A DNA stretch of 64,000 nt. Source: Taeniopygia guttata (Eukaryota; Chordata; Aves; Passeriformes; Estrildidae). Location: the NCBI RefSeq assembly GCF_048771995.1, contig NC_133027.1, forward strand, positions 99,818,501 through 99,882,500, in the 5' to 3' direction. Below, piece by piece: positions 12,801-27,800 of the stretch. The notes under the pieces were generated by a model. That model worked only from the letters and a program-made list of their open reading frames with translations, had not been told where the DNA came from and searched no databases. Within the stretch, counting starts at the first letter, position 1. Each line of letters begins with the position of its first letter. The translations under genes were made by a program, and so were the position numbers.

Positions 12801-15800
12801 CTGAAGTTCAGCAATATGATTATGCCAGCAAAGTATGCTGAAAAAATATGGCTCTCAGTCTGTTGGCCAGCACAGTCCCCATGTCAGCTGCAGATCTGAC
12901 ACGGAGGTGACATTTGGTTGTGAGTTGATTAGGTTGCTGCAATTTTAGGGAAAATGCAACTATTCTTTCTTGTGAGATGTAGACTCTTCTTGTGTTTATG
13001 ACTTTTTTAAAAAAGTCTTAAATTACATCTCTGTTCGTTAAGATCTGCTTCCACAACTTGTTAGCTGACACCAAAAGGCACCAGGCATCAACTTCATGGC
13101 ACGAGGCTTCAGCTAGAACTGGCACCAATCCCTGAAGTAATAGCTCTAACAAGGACCAGTCACTGTGAACTTCAGCACTGCATGATTTCTGAAGCACATG
13201 AGTAGGAGGCTCTCCAGTTCACTGAACTCAAGGTTGAGCTTTATCTGTTGCATCAATGAATGAAGCTGCAGTCTCATGTCCAGATCAAATGGTCCAAGCA
13301 CCTATTTTGAGTATTAGCAGTGAAGGCATAGCAGGAAACAAAGAAAAACCTTCAAAAAGACACCTTAGAGTACTTAAATCTGTGGCAGAAAGCATTTCTA
13401 AAGGAAAGAGAACAGACATTCACACGTGCCAGGCTCTCACTGGCACAAATATTTAGAAGGAACTAAGGAAGACTTTCATGCTACCCATAGGTGCTCAGTG
13501 ATCAGAAATATTATTTTAAAAGATCTCACTGCTAGTTAATAATTAATTAATTATTAACCTGCTAGTTAATTTCATTAGAGATATAAATTCAGAAGGGTCC
13601 CTGCTGCTGTATTCTCTCTTGGAGCTTAACTACAGGGACGGAAAAGCAGTAAACAATTCCAACAGCACTATTTGATATAAACCTGTGCTACGTATGTCTG
13701 TGGGGCAAGAATTCTGTAGGAATTTCTGTAGGAAAAGAATTCTGAAAAGACATAGTTGAGAGAGATGTGCTCCATCTTGAAGAAAGGCACAGTGAGGAAA
13801 AGACAACCTCAGAGAGCTTTCCAGAGCAAAAATCTTTAGAGAGAAAGTGGTACATCTCATAGTTAACTCTGAAAATATTAAGGAGGCAAAATAATCTGGT
13901 CTAAAAGAAAACAGTTATGTCAGAATGCTGATGAGGTGGACTCTAAACTTCTACAGCCAAATAGCATCTCAGATAAATGCTGGCTAACAGTACCTCAGAG
14001 TCAGCCAGGGACTTTCTTGACTTTTTAAAACTGTTTTCTTATTTTATACTCAAGAATTAGAATACAATCTTTTACTCTGATAGGATGCAGGCAAATCTTT
14101 CAATCAGAATGACAAAGGTGGAAATTATGTATTTAAACTTTGTATTGCCACAGTTATCTCCAAATCTATTACAGTATTATCGAGCAGTCCTGATGAGGAC
14201 TGAGTCAGTCAGGTATTGCTGGTTCTTCTATCAGATGCAGTGACAGGGGTTGTGTTTTGCTTCCCTTGCTGGTTTTGTGCTGCTTTTCTTGTGAAGCTTA
14301 TCTTTGAGATAAATAAGCAAATAGGCTATTATCTGTAGTCCAAAGTAACATTAATTAACCGAAAGTAACCGAGAAAAATGATAACATGAAAACACTCACT
14401 GTCATCACATTATACTTTTAATTTTTCACTAGTCCCATGATTTCATTAGCAACACGTTGCATATTGCCCATCATAATATACTGGTCCTCCTATGCAACAT
14501 GAGGTACCATGAGACTCTATAAAGAATGTCAGACACATGACGAATTTAAAAAGTGGCTTTAAAAACACAATTTTTGTGCTGCTTTCCATTGAACTGGAAA
14601 ACTGAAGGACACTTCAAGAAACACTGCAACCAGAGAGTTCTTTTCTTTTAGATATATATTTTTAGCTTGGTGTAATTCAAATTCTTAGTATAAAACACTT
14701 TAATAATGTGCAAATAATCTTGTAAAAATTAAACTTTGTGATAAAAACTTAGGAAATAACTGCAGATAACAAAAGTAATTTTCTCTTTAATGCTCAAATT
14801 ACTTGTAGTAGTCCAACAAAAAGAAGCTATAATGGTTTGCAATGCCCTTGAACAGATTAAGATTCTAAAAGCCTGTCTCTTTTGTTTAAAAACAGAAAAT
14901 TAATAATTTCCTGTATGATTTAATCAATACATTCCAGTATCTTCTTTTGCAACACATTATTATGTAAAAATAACAAACCTAGTACACCATATAGTTATTT
15001 TGAGATATGTAGCTATACTGAGTATGTTTGTATTATAAATTCCAAAGGCAGGGTGCTTTACAGATTTTAATGATTTCTAAGACTGCTCTTGATGTGACAG
15101 AAATCCAGAACTGATACCTACATTAACAGGATATTGCAGGTAATGTGCAGGTTCAAAGGCTGTAGGGGATTTTTGAAATTGCTTTATTCTTTGGATAAAT
15201 CTTGGTTTGATTTTAACAGACCCATACCTATGAACATACTGATGAAAACTGTTATATACAGTACTGCTACTCAGCTGATGTTATATACTGTTAGCTATAA
15301 GCCAAGCATTTAACCTTCCCCTAGTCTGCTGAAAAATTTTTCCATAAAATTAATTTCCCACTAATCTAGAGAAAGGCAGAAGCACTTCAATATTTATAAG
15401 AAAAAATAGAAGACCCTTTCCCCACTAAAGGTCTTTCCTGGAATTCAAGGCTTAAACCACATGTCATCACTCTGTAGAACAATTCCATTCACTCTTATTT
15501 AAGATAAAATGTCTGTAGCCTGCAAATTCAAGTTAGAAATGTTATCATCTGAGCCCCTTTCCAGTTCAAATAAGTTTTGAAGTAAACAGTCCCCACCACA
15601 GACCTTGATATTGCTTCCTACAATTTCTTTAGTCAACACTCAAATGAGAGTACAGAGTGAAGAAATGAGGAAATGGCTATCAAGAAAGCTTCAAAGTTTA
15701 TTTTAGTGAGTTAGAGTAAAATTTCAGGAAAAAATCAAATTACTAGTTTCTAAATAAACTCAGAGCCAAAACTTCAAGATCTAACAATGGTCTACTGGCT

Positions 15801-18800
15801 TAGTATCTTAACAATGGGGGAAAAAAAATCTCACAACCAACTACTAAGCTGAAATCTAAAGCTGAAACTATTTAAGGGCAAAAAGGGGAGGTATGAGTTT
15901 ATACTATTAGTTCAGCAGTGCTGGTGGTTCTGGAATACCTGACTGTGAACAGCATTTGGAGAATTACCACACACCTGGTTTTTCTGAGCTCTCATGACAT
16001 CAACTTCATACTCAGCATATTGACTATCCTGCGCGGGGTCCTTGGTATCTTGTAAATCACAGAAACTCTAAAAGGAGAAAAGACAAAACCCCAAATGATA
16101 GAATTTATTTTCTTTTAATAAGAAAAAGCCACACTATAGAAATTAAAGTACTTCCTTTTATACAAATATATTAAAAGTTTGCATTTATGGGAACAATTTT
16201 GTGCTACAGGAAACAGATTAGTTAAAAAAAAAAAACTGTCAGTAAAATGAAGAAATAAGAGTGCAGCTAGATTCTAAAGGGCAGAAAATATTCTTATCTG
16301 GTGGTTGGTTATTACTCTTGAGCATCAAAATGAAAATATCCCTTCTGTTCCATGACATTAGGGCACATCTGAGGTTGTCCTTGCTGAACTATTTAATACT
16401 CATGACTAGAATTCAGTTCTGGTTATCAGAACTATTACTTCAATAGCTGAGAAACTGATTGCTATCTTTACCAAATATCTGCATTTTCATTTCCTAGCCT
16501 TGAGTGAACTATAACTTGAATTCCAAAGAAGAATATGCTAATAGTAAGAAAAACTATCAAGTGAGGAGGGTTGTTTTTAAATGTTGTCCTGCACAATTCT
16601 CCTCAATCATATCAAATGGAAAGTAGCAAGAAGGCAATAATATCAGTAATGGAATAAAATAAAAGAGAATTTTACTTCTTAGGTGAGGCAACAGAAAAAG
16701 AGGTTTACAATGCATAAAAAATAGTTTCTAAGTTTAAAGCCTGCTGTGGAACCAAATCAGGAGACTGTGAATCTATTTGGCAATTGTTTAAATCTTTAAT
16801 TAGACTCATACACTGGTGAACAGCCATAAAGCTTGCAAGATGAGAAGTGTATTCATTTCTCCATCTGTTTCAGGGGGAGTTCGGGGGGCACTTGGAAGGG
16901 TGGGTGCAGGAGGAAAACTTGTTTACTTTGTTTTTAAGGGTTATGAGGAAAACTAACATGAAAAATAGCACTTCTGTATAGTTTCTGAGAAGTTCAGTCT
17001 TTATCATGTTGGGGCATTTTACACTGAGAACAACATCTTTCATAATTTCTAAATGTAGGAAGGTGATTGAAGATGTAGTAGCACTACTACATACAAGCCT
17101 TTATATTTTAAAAATGTATTAAAGAGAATTGCTAAGTGAGACAGAAATTCCAGTCAGGGGACTTGAAAGACAAAAAGGAGAAGGGGTATTGCTGCTGTTC
17201 CATAAGAAAAGCAGCTGTATGCATGGCATATATATCCCTACCTTGGGAGGAAATGTTTTCTCAAATACTTTTTTCCATAGTTCCAAAGGCGTGTTGGCAC
17301 GCAGCTTTCCAAGATCACTGTCAGAGGCAGGTGGTGGTCCTGAGGATCACAGCACACATTAGACAAGTATGTTGTCTTAACAGCATAAATCACAGAATAA
17401 TTTTGCATAATGAACCATCATCTAATTTAGTATTTAATCTTCTTCACTGACAAGCTGCAACAAGTTTGAAAAAAACATTGATCTCCTACCATGAAATGGG
17501 CTAAGAGGTTTTGTATATTTTTCAAACACTATCTGAAAAAACACTAATCTCCTACCATGAAATGGGTTAAGATATTTACTCAAGATATCCAGAGACTTCA
17601 TTAAACTACCTAACAAACCTGCATAAATAATCCTCAGTAATATGCTAAATCACGATTTTAAGATCTGTAAGCTATTTCCTTCATTATACTGATGTGCTGT
17701 AATTTATCTATTTGCTTAAAATGTTTTTCTTGTTTTCAAAAGAATTAAGCAACAACCAATGAACAGGAAATGTTCTAACCTATTTGGCTCATGGAATCCA
17801 GGCCTGCTGGTATAAAGAGAGGTTTGCTGGGATCCACTGATACAGACTTGCTAAACAGAAAAAAAAGAAAATGTATCAAGTGAGCATTTAGCAATCAACA
17901 AAAAGCAACACTATTCTAGCCAAGACTAGAGTCTTACTGGGGTTTGGATATAAATACATGTAAATAAAATAGTACTCAATTCCAGTGGTAACCACATTTT
18001 TCATTCATTGTTTTGAGAATCAAAACTAAGGAGTTGTCACTGTCCTTAGCAGAGATAGGCATCTGAGTCACAGGAGTCCAAGTCCATGAATAAAAATCTT
18101 TCAGAGATAATATTTAAGAAAAAAGTTTTATGATAAAAATATTTTTAATATGTAATTTTAGGCTCTGAGCATGACATTATAATAGTTGAACAATAAAATT
18201 ACCTTTTATCATAGCCAAATGCCAAGTGATTAATAAGAGCACGGGCTTTCAGCAGGAGAGCCTCAGATTTACTGGTAAACTAAATGAATCAGAAAACAAA
18301 ATTAGAAACTTCCATCATCAGTATATTGCATTTTGCCATCTACAAAGAGGATAGAGCTTTTCTAATTAATACCTGACCCAAATAAATTTGGTATATGTTC
18401 ACTGAATTGACTAGAATAAAAATATCACATTCCCTTTCAAAAATGTGAATATATTTGTTACTGAATATATAGATCAAGAAAGACTAAAAAGAATAAATAA
18501 AGATTAAAGAATAATTTTTAAAGTACTGATTCAAAACTTTTGAAATATGCACATTACGAGACACAAATCTTTGCCCCAAGACTAATGAGTTAAGATTTTA
18601 AATTACATTGAATATTATCCAGAATACCATAAACACTGAGAAATGTAATCAATAACTATATAATTGCCATAAAAACAGCTTCAAAGTGGCAGAAAGGTAC
18701 AGATTTACCAGAAAGCAGTTCTCAGAATATATTCTCAAACAACATTCTTCTTCCTATCTTAGGGCTTTTGTATCCTAACACATTCATGTCTTTGAGAAAG

Positions 18801-21800
18801 AAGTCAATATCTGCTGTGGGAAATTAGGTTTCTCCCTCTCTTTTCAATGACAATCAGGCTTTAGCAACAAGATATTTATATTCTAATTTTTAATTACAAT
18901 AATGCTTAAATACTAAAAAAAACCCAACCAAGATGTTTGTACTCTCACTTAACAAAAGACAAATTCATGTGTCGGAGTGAAAAAGCTTTACATGGATGCA
19001 AAAGGACATGCTGGGATTATAACTATTCAAAGTAAACATAAGCTGTTTTGATAACCACTAAGCTACTATTAAATATTATTTATTCCATAAATGATGGTTG
19101 ACACAATTAGACCTGATGCACAGTGAGCCCAAGATGCAGCGTTTTTGGACTGTGAATCTCAGCACACATATTTCTGTCTTTACTCAGAGAATTATCTGAC
19201 AAACTAAAATAAATACTTCATTGTCCTCATCTTTCTACCCATTTTTGTAAGGAAGCTCCTGTCCTTCTTCATCACCCTAAGTGTAGTAATCTGGTCTACT
19301 GTGAAAATGAGCCAATGATTTTAAATCTATGAAAGCTCGGTCACTTGATGTAAGTTCATGCTTCTACCAAAAGGGCCAGTTCTCTAATTCAATTTAAGGC
19401 AATCACTTTTGCCCATTCTCCTTTCTTGTACAAAAAAAAAAAAAAAAAAAAAATTGCCCAAGATGCAGTAAACTTAATGCAGGAATTAAATTGGCTTACA
19501 GGTAACTATTTTCATTCAGTGTTTGTTGACATTGGGAATAGTGTAGTTTGTTTGTTCACAAGGCATGTCCATCCATCCCCTGCCAGTACAGTGACTTATT
19601 CAACAGATAGCCTCATGATGAAAGCTACTGTAAACCAATGAAATCCCATTTTCTCTAGGAGTTTTATAGTACTATTTTTTAAAAATATTGTTTTGCAACA
19701 GAAATAATGTTCATCTTCTCTGTTCTTAAATAGAAAGTGAATATACATACCACTAATGATGCTCCGTAATAATGTGAAACAAATCGAAGTGTCTTGCTTA
19801 TTATTTTCCTCGTTTCAGAGTCAAACTCCTGAAAAAGTTGATAGTGGAACATAGATGTAAGAAAAAACCCCAAAATACTACAGTTAACATTTTTCATTTT
19901 TTATATAAATTGCAGTGCACTTAAGCTACAATATATAAGGCTTTCAGCTGTCAGCATAATTATATCTTAAGAAAGAATCAGTAACAGCCTACTCTAAAAA
20001 GAAATGTCACAATTTCTCTTTGTTTCTTTTTTACAGATGAAGCCTAATTCAGGCAATATGTTAGTCCAGGACAAGTTTTTAAATTGAGGATGCACATTTA
20101 ATTTTCAATTTATTTGTTTGATATAGTTTTAAATTTTTACCAGTAGAAATGCTGCCGACTAGAAGATTTTTTTTTTCTTTTTGTGAAAATATTTAAGTAA
20201 ATCTTTAGGTATATGCTGTCTAAATTCTAATACCTGCAAGATTTGAAAGGTGCATCAAAATACCTTTTCATCCATGTCTGTTTCATCTAAGATCATAGAG
20301 ATGGCATTGCCTGGATGAAATGGGTGAAAATTTGGTCCCAGTGATGTATGCAGGACTCAATCCATAGACCCCCAAAGGAATCAGGCTGGCATTTTGTCCT
20401 TATTACATGAGAGACATTTAAGGGGGTCATGCTCAGCAAATAGCTTTGGTATGAGAGAAAGCAAGTCCCTTATTAATGAAGAATTCAGTAACTCAGAGTC
20501 AGCCAGGTATCAAGTGCACTGTGTAGCCATCCAGAGAAGCACAGGCTGCCAGCACAACTGCTAGAAATCAAACACACTGTCCTAGTTTCTCATGAACAAG
20601 TGCAGTGAGTATGTGTTTGTTGGGGATTTTTATGTCCTGGGAGAGAATTCAGCAGTACTATGACATTTCTTTCCTCCCCTCCATAAAAGATGCAATTCTT
20701 CACTTGTCTCTAGAAACTTAGGAAGTACTTTTAAAGAAGTTCCAAACTGAAGCTGCCACAACAACCAAAATAATCTGATCACTGACTTGAGATACACCTC
20801 TCTTTCACTGCCATAAACTTACATCTGCTGTCACAAGGGATATGTGGAGTTCGATTTCTTGCATTATAAAAGGAAATTATCCACATGGTGTTTTGCTTCT
20901 CTTTTTGGTCTGCAGCAACTTATGTCTCAACATTTTCTACGTACATCTCAAGTATCTTCAGTTTAAGGGTGTTTTGTGAAGGAATGGCAGTAGGCCTTCC
21001 TTAATGCTGTTGGATGGAAAGATTTTTTTTTTTGTGGTAGAAGACTGGCTGTCCACACTTCACTTCAAAAGATTACTATTATATTAGTGAAATTTTAGTA
21101 TATAGAATATTTACTGGGAATAATTTAATCATTAAAAAGGTACTTAAGTATTACTTACGTGAAAAATATCATATTTGCTTCCAATTATCACCAAGGGTAT
21201 TGGAAAAGGGTCAACTAAGGCACTGTCCTATTAAAAAGATACAGGACAATTAAGCTCTGTAAACAAACTGTAGAAAATTGCAACTGTTAAAGCAACTGAA
21301 AGAGGTTAAAATAAATTCACAGAAGATAAGGTTTTCCAAACCTTAAAACAGAGGAATCAACTTTACTGCAATATCCATATTATATTCTACCACTTTCCCA
21401 TTTTCTTCATAAATGGCCAGGAACTAATCCCTCTGAGCAGTTAGAACACTTACTGGAATAAGAGGGCTTTTACACTATATATTACATTATTAGATGGGAA
21501 AAGAAGAGACGAAAAACCTCATGTACTCATAGAACACCTGCCTGGCTGGATTAGTAAAACTGGCTTTTTGACACATTCACCTTCTTTGGATAAAATCAAA
21601 AAGAATGCAGACAAAATTTCAAAAAAATAAACTGAATTATTTCCTTGTGTCACACATTTGTCCTCCCCACATTATGTTTTCCAAACACTTAAACAATATT
21701 AAATGTGAATTTCAAAGGTTTGATATCAGTACAAGAGGAAACATCATCCAACAATCTCGAAAATGTGAATCAGTATCAATGGAGGAAAACAGGTCTGAGA

Positions 21801-24800
21801 GTGCAGATTTATGTGCTAAATAGCTAATGTGGGATAAAAATTTTAGTAAGTGAATTACAAGAATTCTCAGGTGATCTGGAAGGGTTTGCTGCATTCCATA
21901 TGAAATGAGATAATCCCCCCATGTGTTCAAGCAATTATTTATTCAAGCTGCTTTGGCTGCAGCAGTGCAAGAAAGATGTGTTGTAGCACAGGTTGGTCCA
22001 ACTGCTCCCTCCTAACCCCAGGTATTTCACAGACAGGTTAAATGACAGAATGTTGACAGAAAGCTGCACATACTGAAAATCCTCTGCTTGGAGAGGAGAA
22101 ATAATGGCTTCACTCATACACTGTCAAAGAAAAAGCATTAAGAAAAGCTATCGCAACTTAAAGAGTATATAGAATATAAAACTGAAAAAAATAGTTTTCA
22201 TTTCATAATAAGATAAAAATTTGGGATAATATCAAAAACCTTAAAACTAGCATATTGAACCCTATTCATGTTTTGACTGTGGAATTTATTTTTGACTACG
22301 GAGTACTTAAGATGCATTCAGCCTTTTTAAACAGGATCTGCAACTGATATTTTTTATCATCAGAACAAATAATTCTTTAGCCAGGCCGATGGAATATATC
22401 TTAATCCTTTGAAATATATGTATTTTATTGGTTCCTGTTTATAATAAAAATATATTTAGCCATTAAAAGGCACATAAAGGTCTCTATAAACTGTCATTTA
22501 ATTTGACTATAAAAGATAGTACTTTCTTCTAATAAATTGATACAATTTTTCTTTGAACAAAAATGAAAGTAAGAAGAGAACCAAGCAGAAATATAATATT
22601 TGCATTATTGATGTCTTTGACAATGGAAGCTAAACAGAAATTTTAGTTCAGAAGGTACAATTGTGTTTCCTACAGTGCAAGAATAACAAGTTTTCTTAAC
22701 AAATAATAACATAATTATTTTTCTTTATTTCAGTAAGCTTGCAATTTTCTGATATGTAAACCCCTATATGAAACTAGACACTGTGGTCATAATTTATTGC
22801 CAGATGTGCTGGTAGGTGTTATTTTTTTTGTGAATTACCTTCTCTAAAAGTAAAAAACAAAATAATCCCAATATCAAACCCTATATGCCAAATCTATGGA
22901 GTGCTGCGTATGTTGCTTTCTTATATATTTTGAGTTACTTTTAAATTTCTGAGCTCTACAAGGACTTGCTGTATTGAAGTATTTTATAGAAGTTACATTA
23001 ACTAGACTTACATGCCATGTCTTTGAATTGTTGAATACTTATTTATGCATTATATACACACAACATTTGCAGAGGTTTAATGCACAATGAATTTCATTTC
23101 TATTGCGCATAATCTAGTTTAGCTTTTCCAGAGATTTAGTTAGCAATTATGTTTAAAGGACTGATGTTAACATTTCTGAAACTTTATAATTTAATTAGTT
23201 GTCAGATTATCAAAAGGCATTGAGTTTGTGATAGACATTTAAATAAATGCAAAGTATATAGTCATGTTGATGGCTGTTATAACTATATTCTTTGCTTAAA
23301 TTTGTACCTTCAGCTAGTCTCTTGCTAGATGACTTTTGTACATTCTAGTTTTCATCTTCATTTTAAAAAGATGAGGGGGAAAAAAGCAAACTGCTACTCT
23401 AAAACTATTTCTTTTGATTGGTGTAACATGCCATAACAATCACATTAGATATCTAACAAAAAGATATAAGAAACCTTCTTTCCTTGTTTCTGCTCTTATT
23501 GAATTTTTATTAAATTGCTATAATTTTCCAGTGAACAGGTTCATCTACATCAAATGGATTTTCAGTCATGCATAAAAATCTAAAAGAGTTGTTTATGATT
23601 TTCTAAAGCATTATCTTTAACTGTATAAAGGCCTGTGACATCTGGAGAAAATATTAGAAGTAACTCACAGGGTGATCCCTCTGTAGATCGTTCCACATTC
23701 TCTGTTTAATTTCAGCAGCTACTTCAGGATTTGTCTTTTCTAGTTTGGTTAAGATTTTGTTCACGTGGTTCCTGGTGACCTGCAGAAGGTTCTCCATAGT
23801 AGTCCAGAGTTCATTAGGTTTGGAGAGATCCAATACCAGAACTACAGCAAATGACCTATTAAATAGGCATTATTTGGTCACATATTTAGCGCATGAGGCA
23901 ATCAGCGTTTTCATACAAAACCACACCTGTAGTGCAAATGTGTGCATCTACCTGCTAAGACAGAATTAAACATCACACTGCACTCTGAAGAAACCTTTCC
24001 CTCGTCTCTTGTTCAGAACTATTATTTTGGCAACTTTCAATCAAGCATTGTTTTTGGGGACTGTCTTCAAACAGTAAAATATGCAAATATCCTCAGCCCT
24101 GTAATTCCTTCCTATATGACTGAGGATTTCTGCTGTTATGTATCCCTGCCATCTCGTAAGTTTACGACCCCAGACCAAGCAATGTTAGCCAATGGCTAGG
24201 ATTTTTCCTAACTATTACCTATATTCCCTGTATACCTGGGAAAGTTCCCTACTTTCATTATTCTTTTCTAGTATGAAATGAAGAAAACCTGGTAAGGACA
24301 ATATTCTGTGTCATGGACTGTGACAGTTTGTTGGAACCTTGAATGGATGTCTAAGAAAACTCTTCTGAAAGACAAAAGAGTACTCATGACATCCTTAGCT
24401 ACTACCAGACTTTTAAAGGTGAGTTGATGATGAGAAATGTTTTACATCTGAAGTCTTCTCTTTCTAAAACCCTGCCTCCCAAAACACCAGCTGCATTAAA
24501 GTGCAACTGTAAAGATCATTGTAAATGCAGTAATCTGAATGAATGCCATCATTCTGTCTCGTTCTAGCCTGACTTGAAAAAGGTGATTCCAGACCAGAGT
24601 GGTATTACAAAAGCTATGAAATTGAACAATCAAACTGAGTGTTCAATTTCATTTTAAAATGCTGTGGGGAAGAAAAATCTAGTGAAAAGTCTCTTGATGA
24701 AACTAGATATAGTTTATGGAACTTTTAAATAAGCAAATTGCTTGAGTACAATGATGAAAAAAACAGCAAAATGCACTTATATTTTTGGAAATAGTAGAAT

Positions 24801-27800
24801 TTTTACTGGCATGTTAAAATATTGCTTTGTGAACAGAAGTGAATTGTTCTTACAGAACATGGCTATCCCAGCAAACAGTCTTAAGATTATCCACATCAGA
24901 AAATCCCTAATCAGTCAAAAAGGAATAAAAGACTGATGGAGGTAGAGCTCAATTAACTTCATTTAGTCAGGGGCTGAAAAATTATACTTAATTTTTTTCT
25001 CTCCCAAGCTCTTCCAGAGACAAAGAGCTTCACGTGCCATAAATGTTTTATCTTTATTCCCTCAGTCTCTCAACAAATAATGGCATTATCTCAGTAGTCA
25101 AAACAGAAGCAAATATACCTGATAAAAATGATATCCCTCCTTTTTCTTCCCCACAGAAGTTAAAGCTCAATACCAATGAAATTAAGCAATACATCATAAT
25201 ACAAAACTTATATTTTGATCCTTTTCTCCCCTTTCAACTCCCATCTTCCTTAACAAAAAAACTTTAAAAAGCACCGCCTATCACCTTGTCATTTCTTCAT
25301 GCAATTTTTCATCTATTACTTTTTCTTATGCTATTCATTACTTTGATGGATTTTTCTCACTACATTCTCTTAATTGTATCAAAATTTCTGTTTCCTTTTG
25401 TTTTCAAATAATTTCAGTAGCTCTGGTTCCTCCTGTACATGTCATCTCTCTGGTGGGAAATTACTTTCTTGTTAAAAGGTAATTTCCCAAAAATCCAGAG
25501 ACATTTTTTGTCACAATTTTTTGCCTTGTTTTTCACCCTGAAATATCAGTCACAGAAAGAGCGTCTATGTGTGCACACAGAAGTAGGAAGCAAGATTTTA
25601 TTTTTCATGTGTCCCCAAGTCTGTTTTTTTGCTCTTCACTAAGCATAAAGATATTATGTCTTATCTTTTTCTGTATTTCTTGTTCTAGCTACTTAAGGCG
25701 AATCTACTTCCTCCATGTTTTGGTGAGATTACTTAGAACTTATTTAGGAGAAAAGCATGAAAAGGAAGACCAAAGCAAAGCATCATGGTCTTACAGTGAT
25801 TCTTAGCAAAACCCTGTAATTGCTCTTAACACTTTGAAAGAGGTTTCAGAAAAAATAAAAGGTGTAGAGATTACTAATGTTTGAAGAAAAGCTCAAATTA
25901 ACTCTGGAATTGTAATATTTACACTTACCTTATGTTGTAGCTAGTGATCGGTATTCGAATGAGTTCCACTAATGAGGTTCCACCACCTAATTCCCAAAAA
26001 TGAGCTACATCTTTAGGCTGAAAAAGAATTTCTTTATGTTATTTTTAGGTGTGTGCATCTATATAAAGATATGGTAAATTATACTTTATACTCACTGCAT
26101 TGTGTCTCCTTGCCCTTCTTCCAAAAGTATATTCCAAGGCTAATGTTGGCTTTGGAGACTCTTCCCTAAAGGAAAAGTAACTGAATTTTGTCAGGATCTT
26201 CTAAAGAAAGAAGCTTAATTCTATGGTTACTAAATTGTATTTATCAGTCAGAATTTGGCTCAGAGACAGCAGTAAAGAGAGGACACTTTTAGACAGGAGG
26301 TGTCAGGTACTGAAGACAAGAGAAGCAGCAGCATCAGCCCAAAGAAATGATTCATTTCAGCTAACACAGGAGAAGGACTGAAAGGGTCACTTTAGAGGTT
26401 ATAATGACAGGAAATAAGTTCATTCCTAAGTGGTCAACCAGTCACAAAACACATCTGCATACATGTATTATGAATTATCATACAATATGACTGTTTTTTA
26501 ATCTACAGCTGAAAACTGCTTTATAATATTTAACACATACCTCTCAAGGCATCTCAGTATGATAGTGGTCTTTCCCTAGAAATTAAAAACAAAGAGGAAC
26601 TCTACTGTACTGTCTTTAAAGCATAAAGTTGTATCCTAAGTCAAATTCATTTAACATTCCAATAATAAAGTACCAGAAAGCTGCAAATGAATGTAACTGT
26701 TTGCAGCCTTATAGTGGAAACTCAAGTCCAATTTTCAATCAGAATCAAATTACTCTACCACTATTATAAGTATAAACAAATAGACAGGAAAAATATAGTA
26801 ATAGCAACACTGTATTTAAAACAGACATTAGTGATCAATTAGACCTCTGTAGAATGAGTCCATGAGCTATTATGTCTTTTAAATTAAGTGAACCTTAACA
26901 TCTGAAAAGATGAGATGTTTTCTCTGACACAAATTATGTTTAAAAAGTGTAGAATTGTACAGTATTTAGATTACCCCATTTTTGTTTCCCATAAAAAATA
27001 CTGATTTTTCCCAAACTTCCCCTGGCTTGACATCATCATCATCATCAGGATTTTCTCTCTTCTCCACTTCAGCTATAGCAAGGTCCCATAAAGTATCACT
27101 AGTTGGAAGAAAACAAAGTAAGAGAATAATTAGAGAAAAGACACACCTTAGGCCCTAATTCCTGAAAACATCTAAATTAAGGTTATTGTGGTGTAGATTA
27201 TTATTATTTCACATCACCTGCTCTCTGCTTGTCGAAGTACTTCTAACTAAACCAGCTGAAGTGACATTCCTCCATAACCCCATCAGCCACTTGTGGCACA
27301 TACTTAGCACGTACCAGCTGTACTGCGGGAGGCTTTTTTGGACAAAATCAGGTTGGAAAAGACCCCTGAGATCATCTATCCAACGTGTGACCGAACACCA
27401 CCAAGTCCAGTGGTGACTGAGTGTCACGTCCAGGCTTTCCTTAGAACACCTCCAGGGACGGTCACTGCACCTCTTCCCCGGGCAGCCCACGGCGGTGCTG
27501 AGGCACCTTTAAAAGGTTCTGTGGCGTGATAAGCAAACCGGTTCCTGCGTGCTCCCGCAGCAGCCAGCGGCGGGCTGGCAGCCTCTGGAGCCGGGCACGG
27601 CTCGGAGGGCTCGGCAGGGCTCCGGCCCTGCGCCCGGTGTGCCGGGAAGCTGCTGCGAGGGCAACGAGGGCTCCCCACGCTCAGGGGCACCCGCGCTCAC
27701 CGGCACGCGCCGTTTTTGTGGGGTCCCTTACAGAAACAACCGGACAAGCGCCAAGCGTGCCCCGCCTGCCCTCGGCCCCGCTCGCTTTAGTTAGAGGCCG

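Larger units (their letters stand above)
18280..26974. other. DYNC2LI1 introns 2-8 content
   Basis: Introns between exons 2 and 9 hold no recognised gene or interspersed repeat. A run of 21-22 A lies at about 19432-19453, a usual assembly and polymorphism hot spot. The 2.4-kb intron at 21228-23668 is plain AT-rich DNA. Confidence 0.55.

Noticed and set aside
27424..27706. Minus-strand open frames in the CpG island (88 and 65 codons)
   Set aside because: They overlap a CR1 fragment and GC-rich intron 1 DNA; composition explains them.
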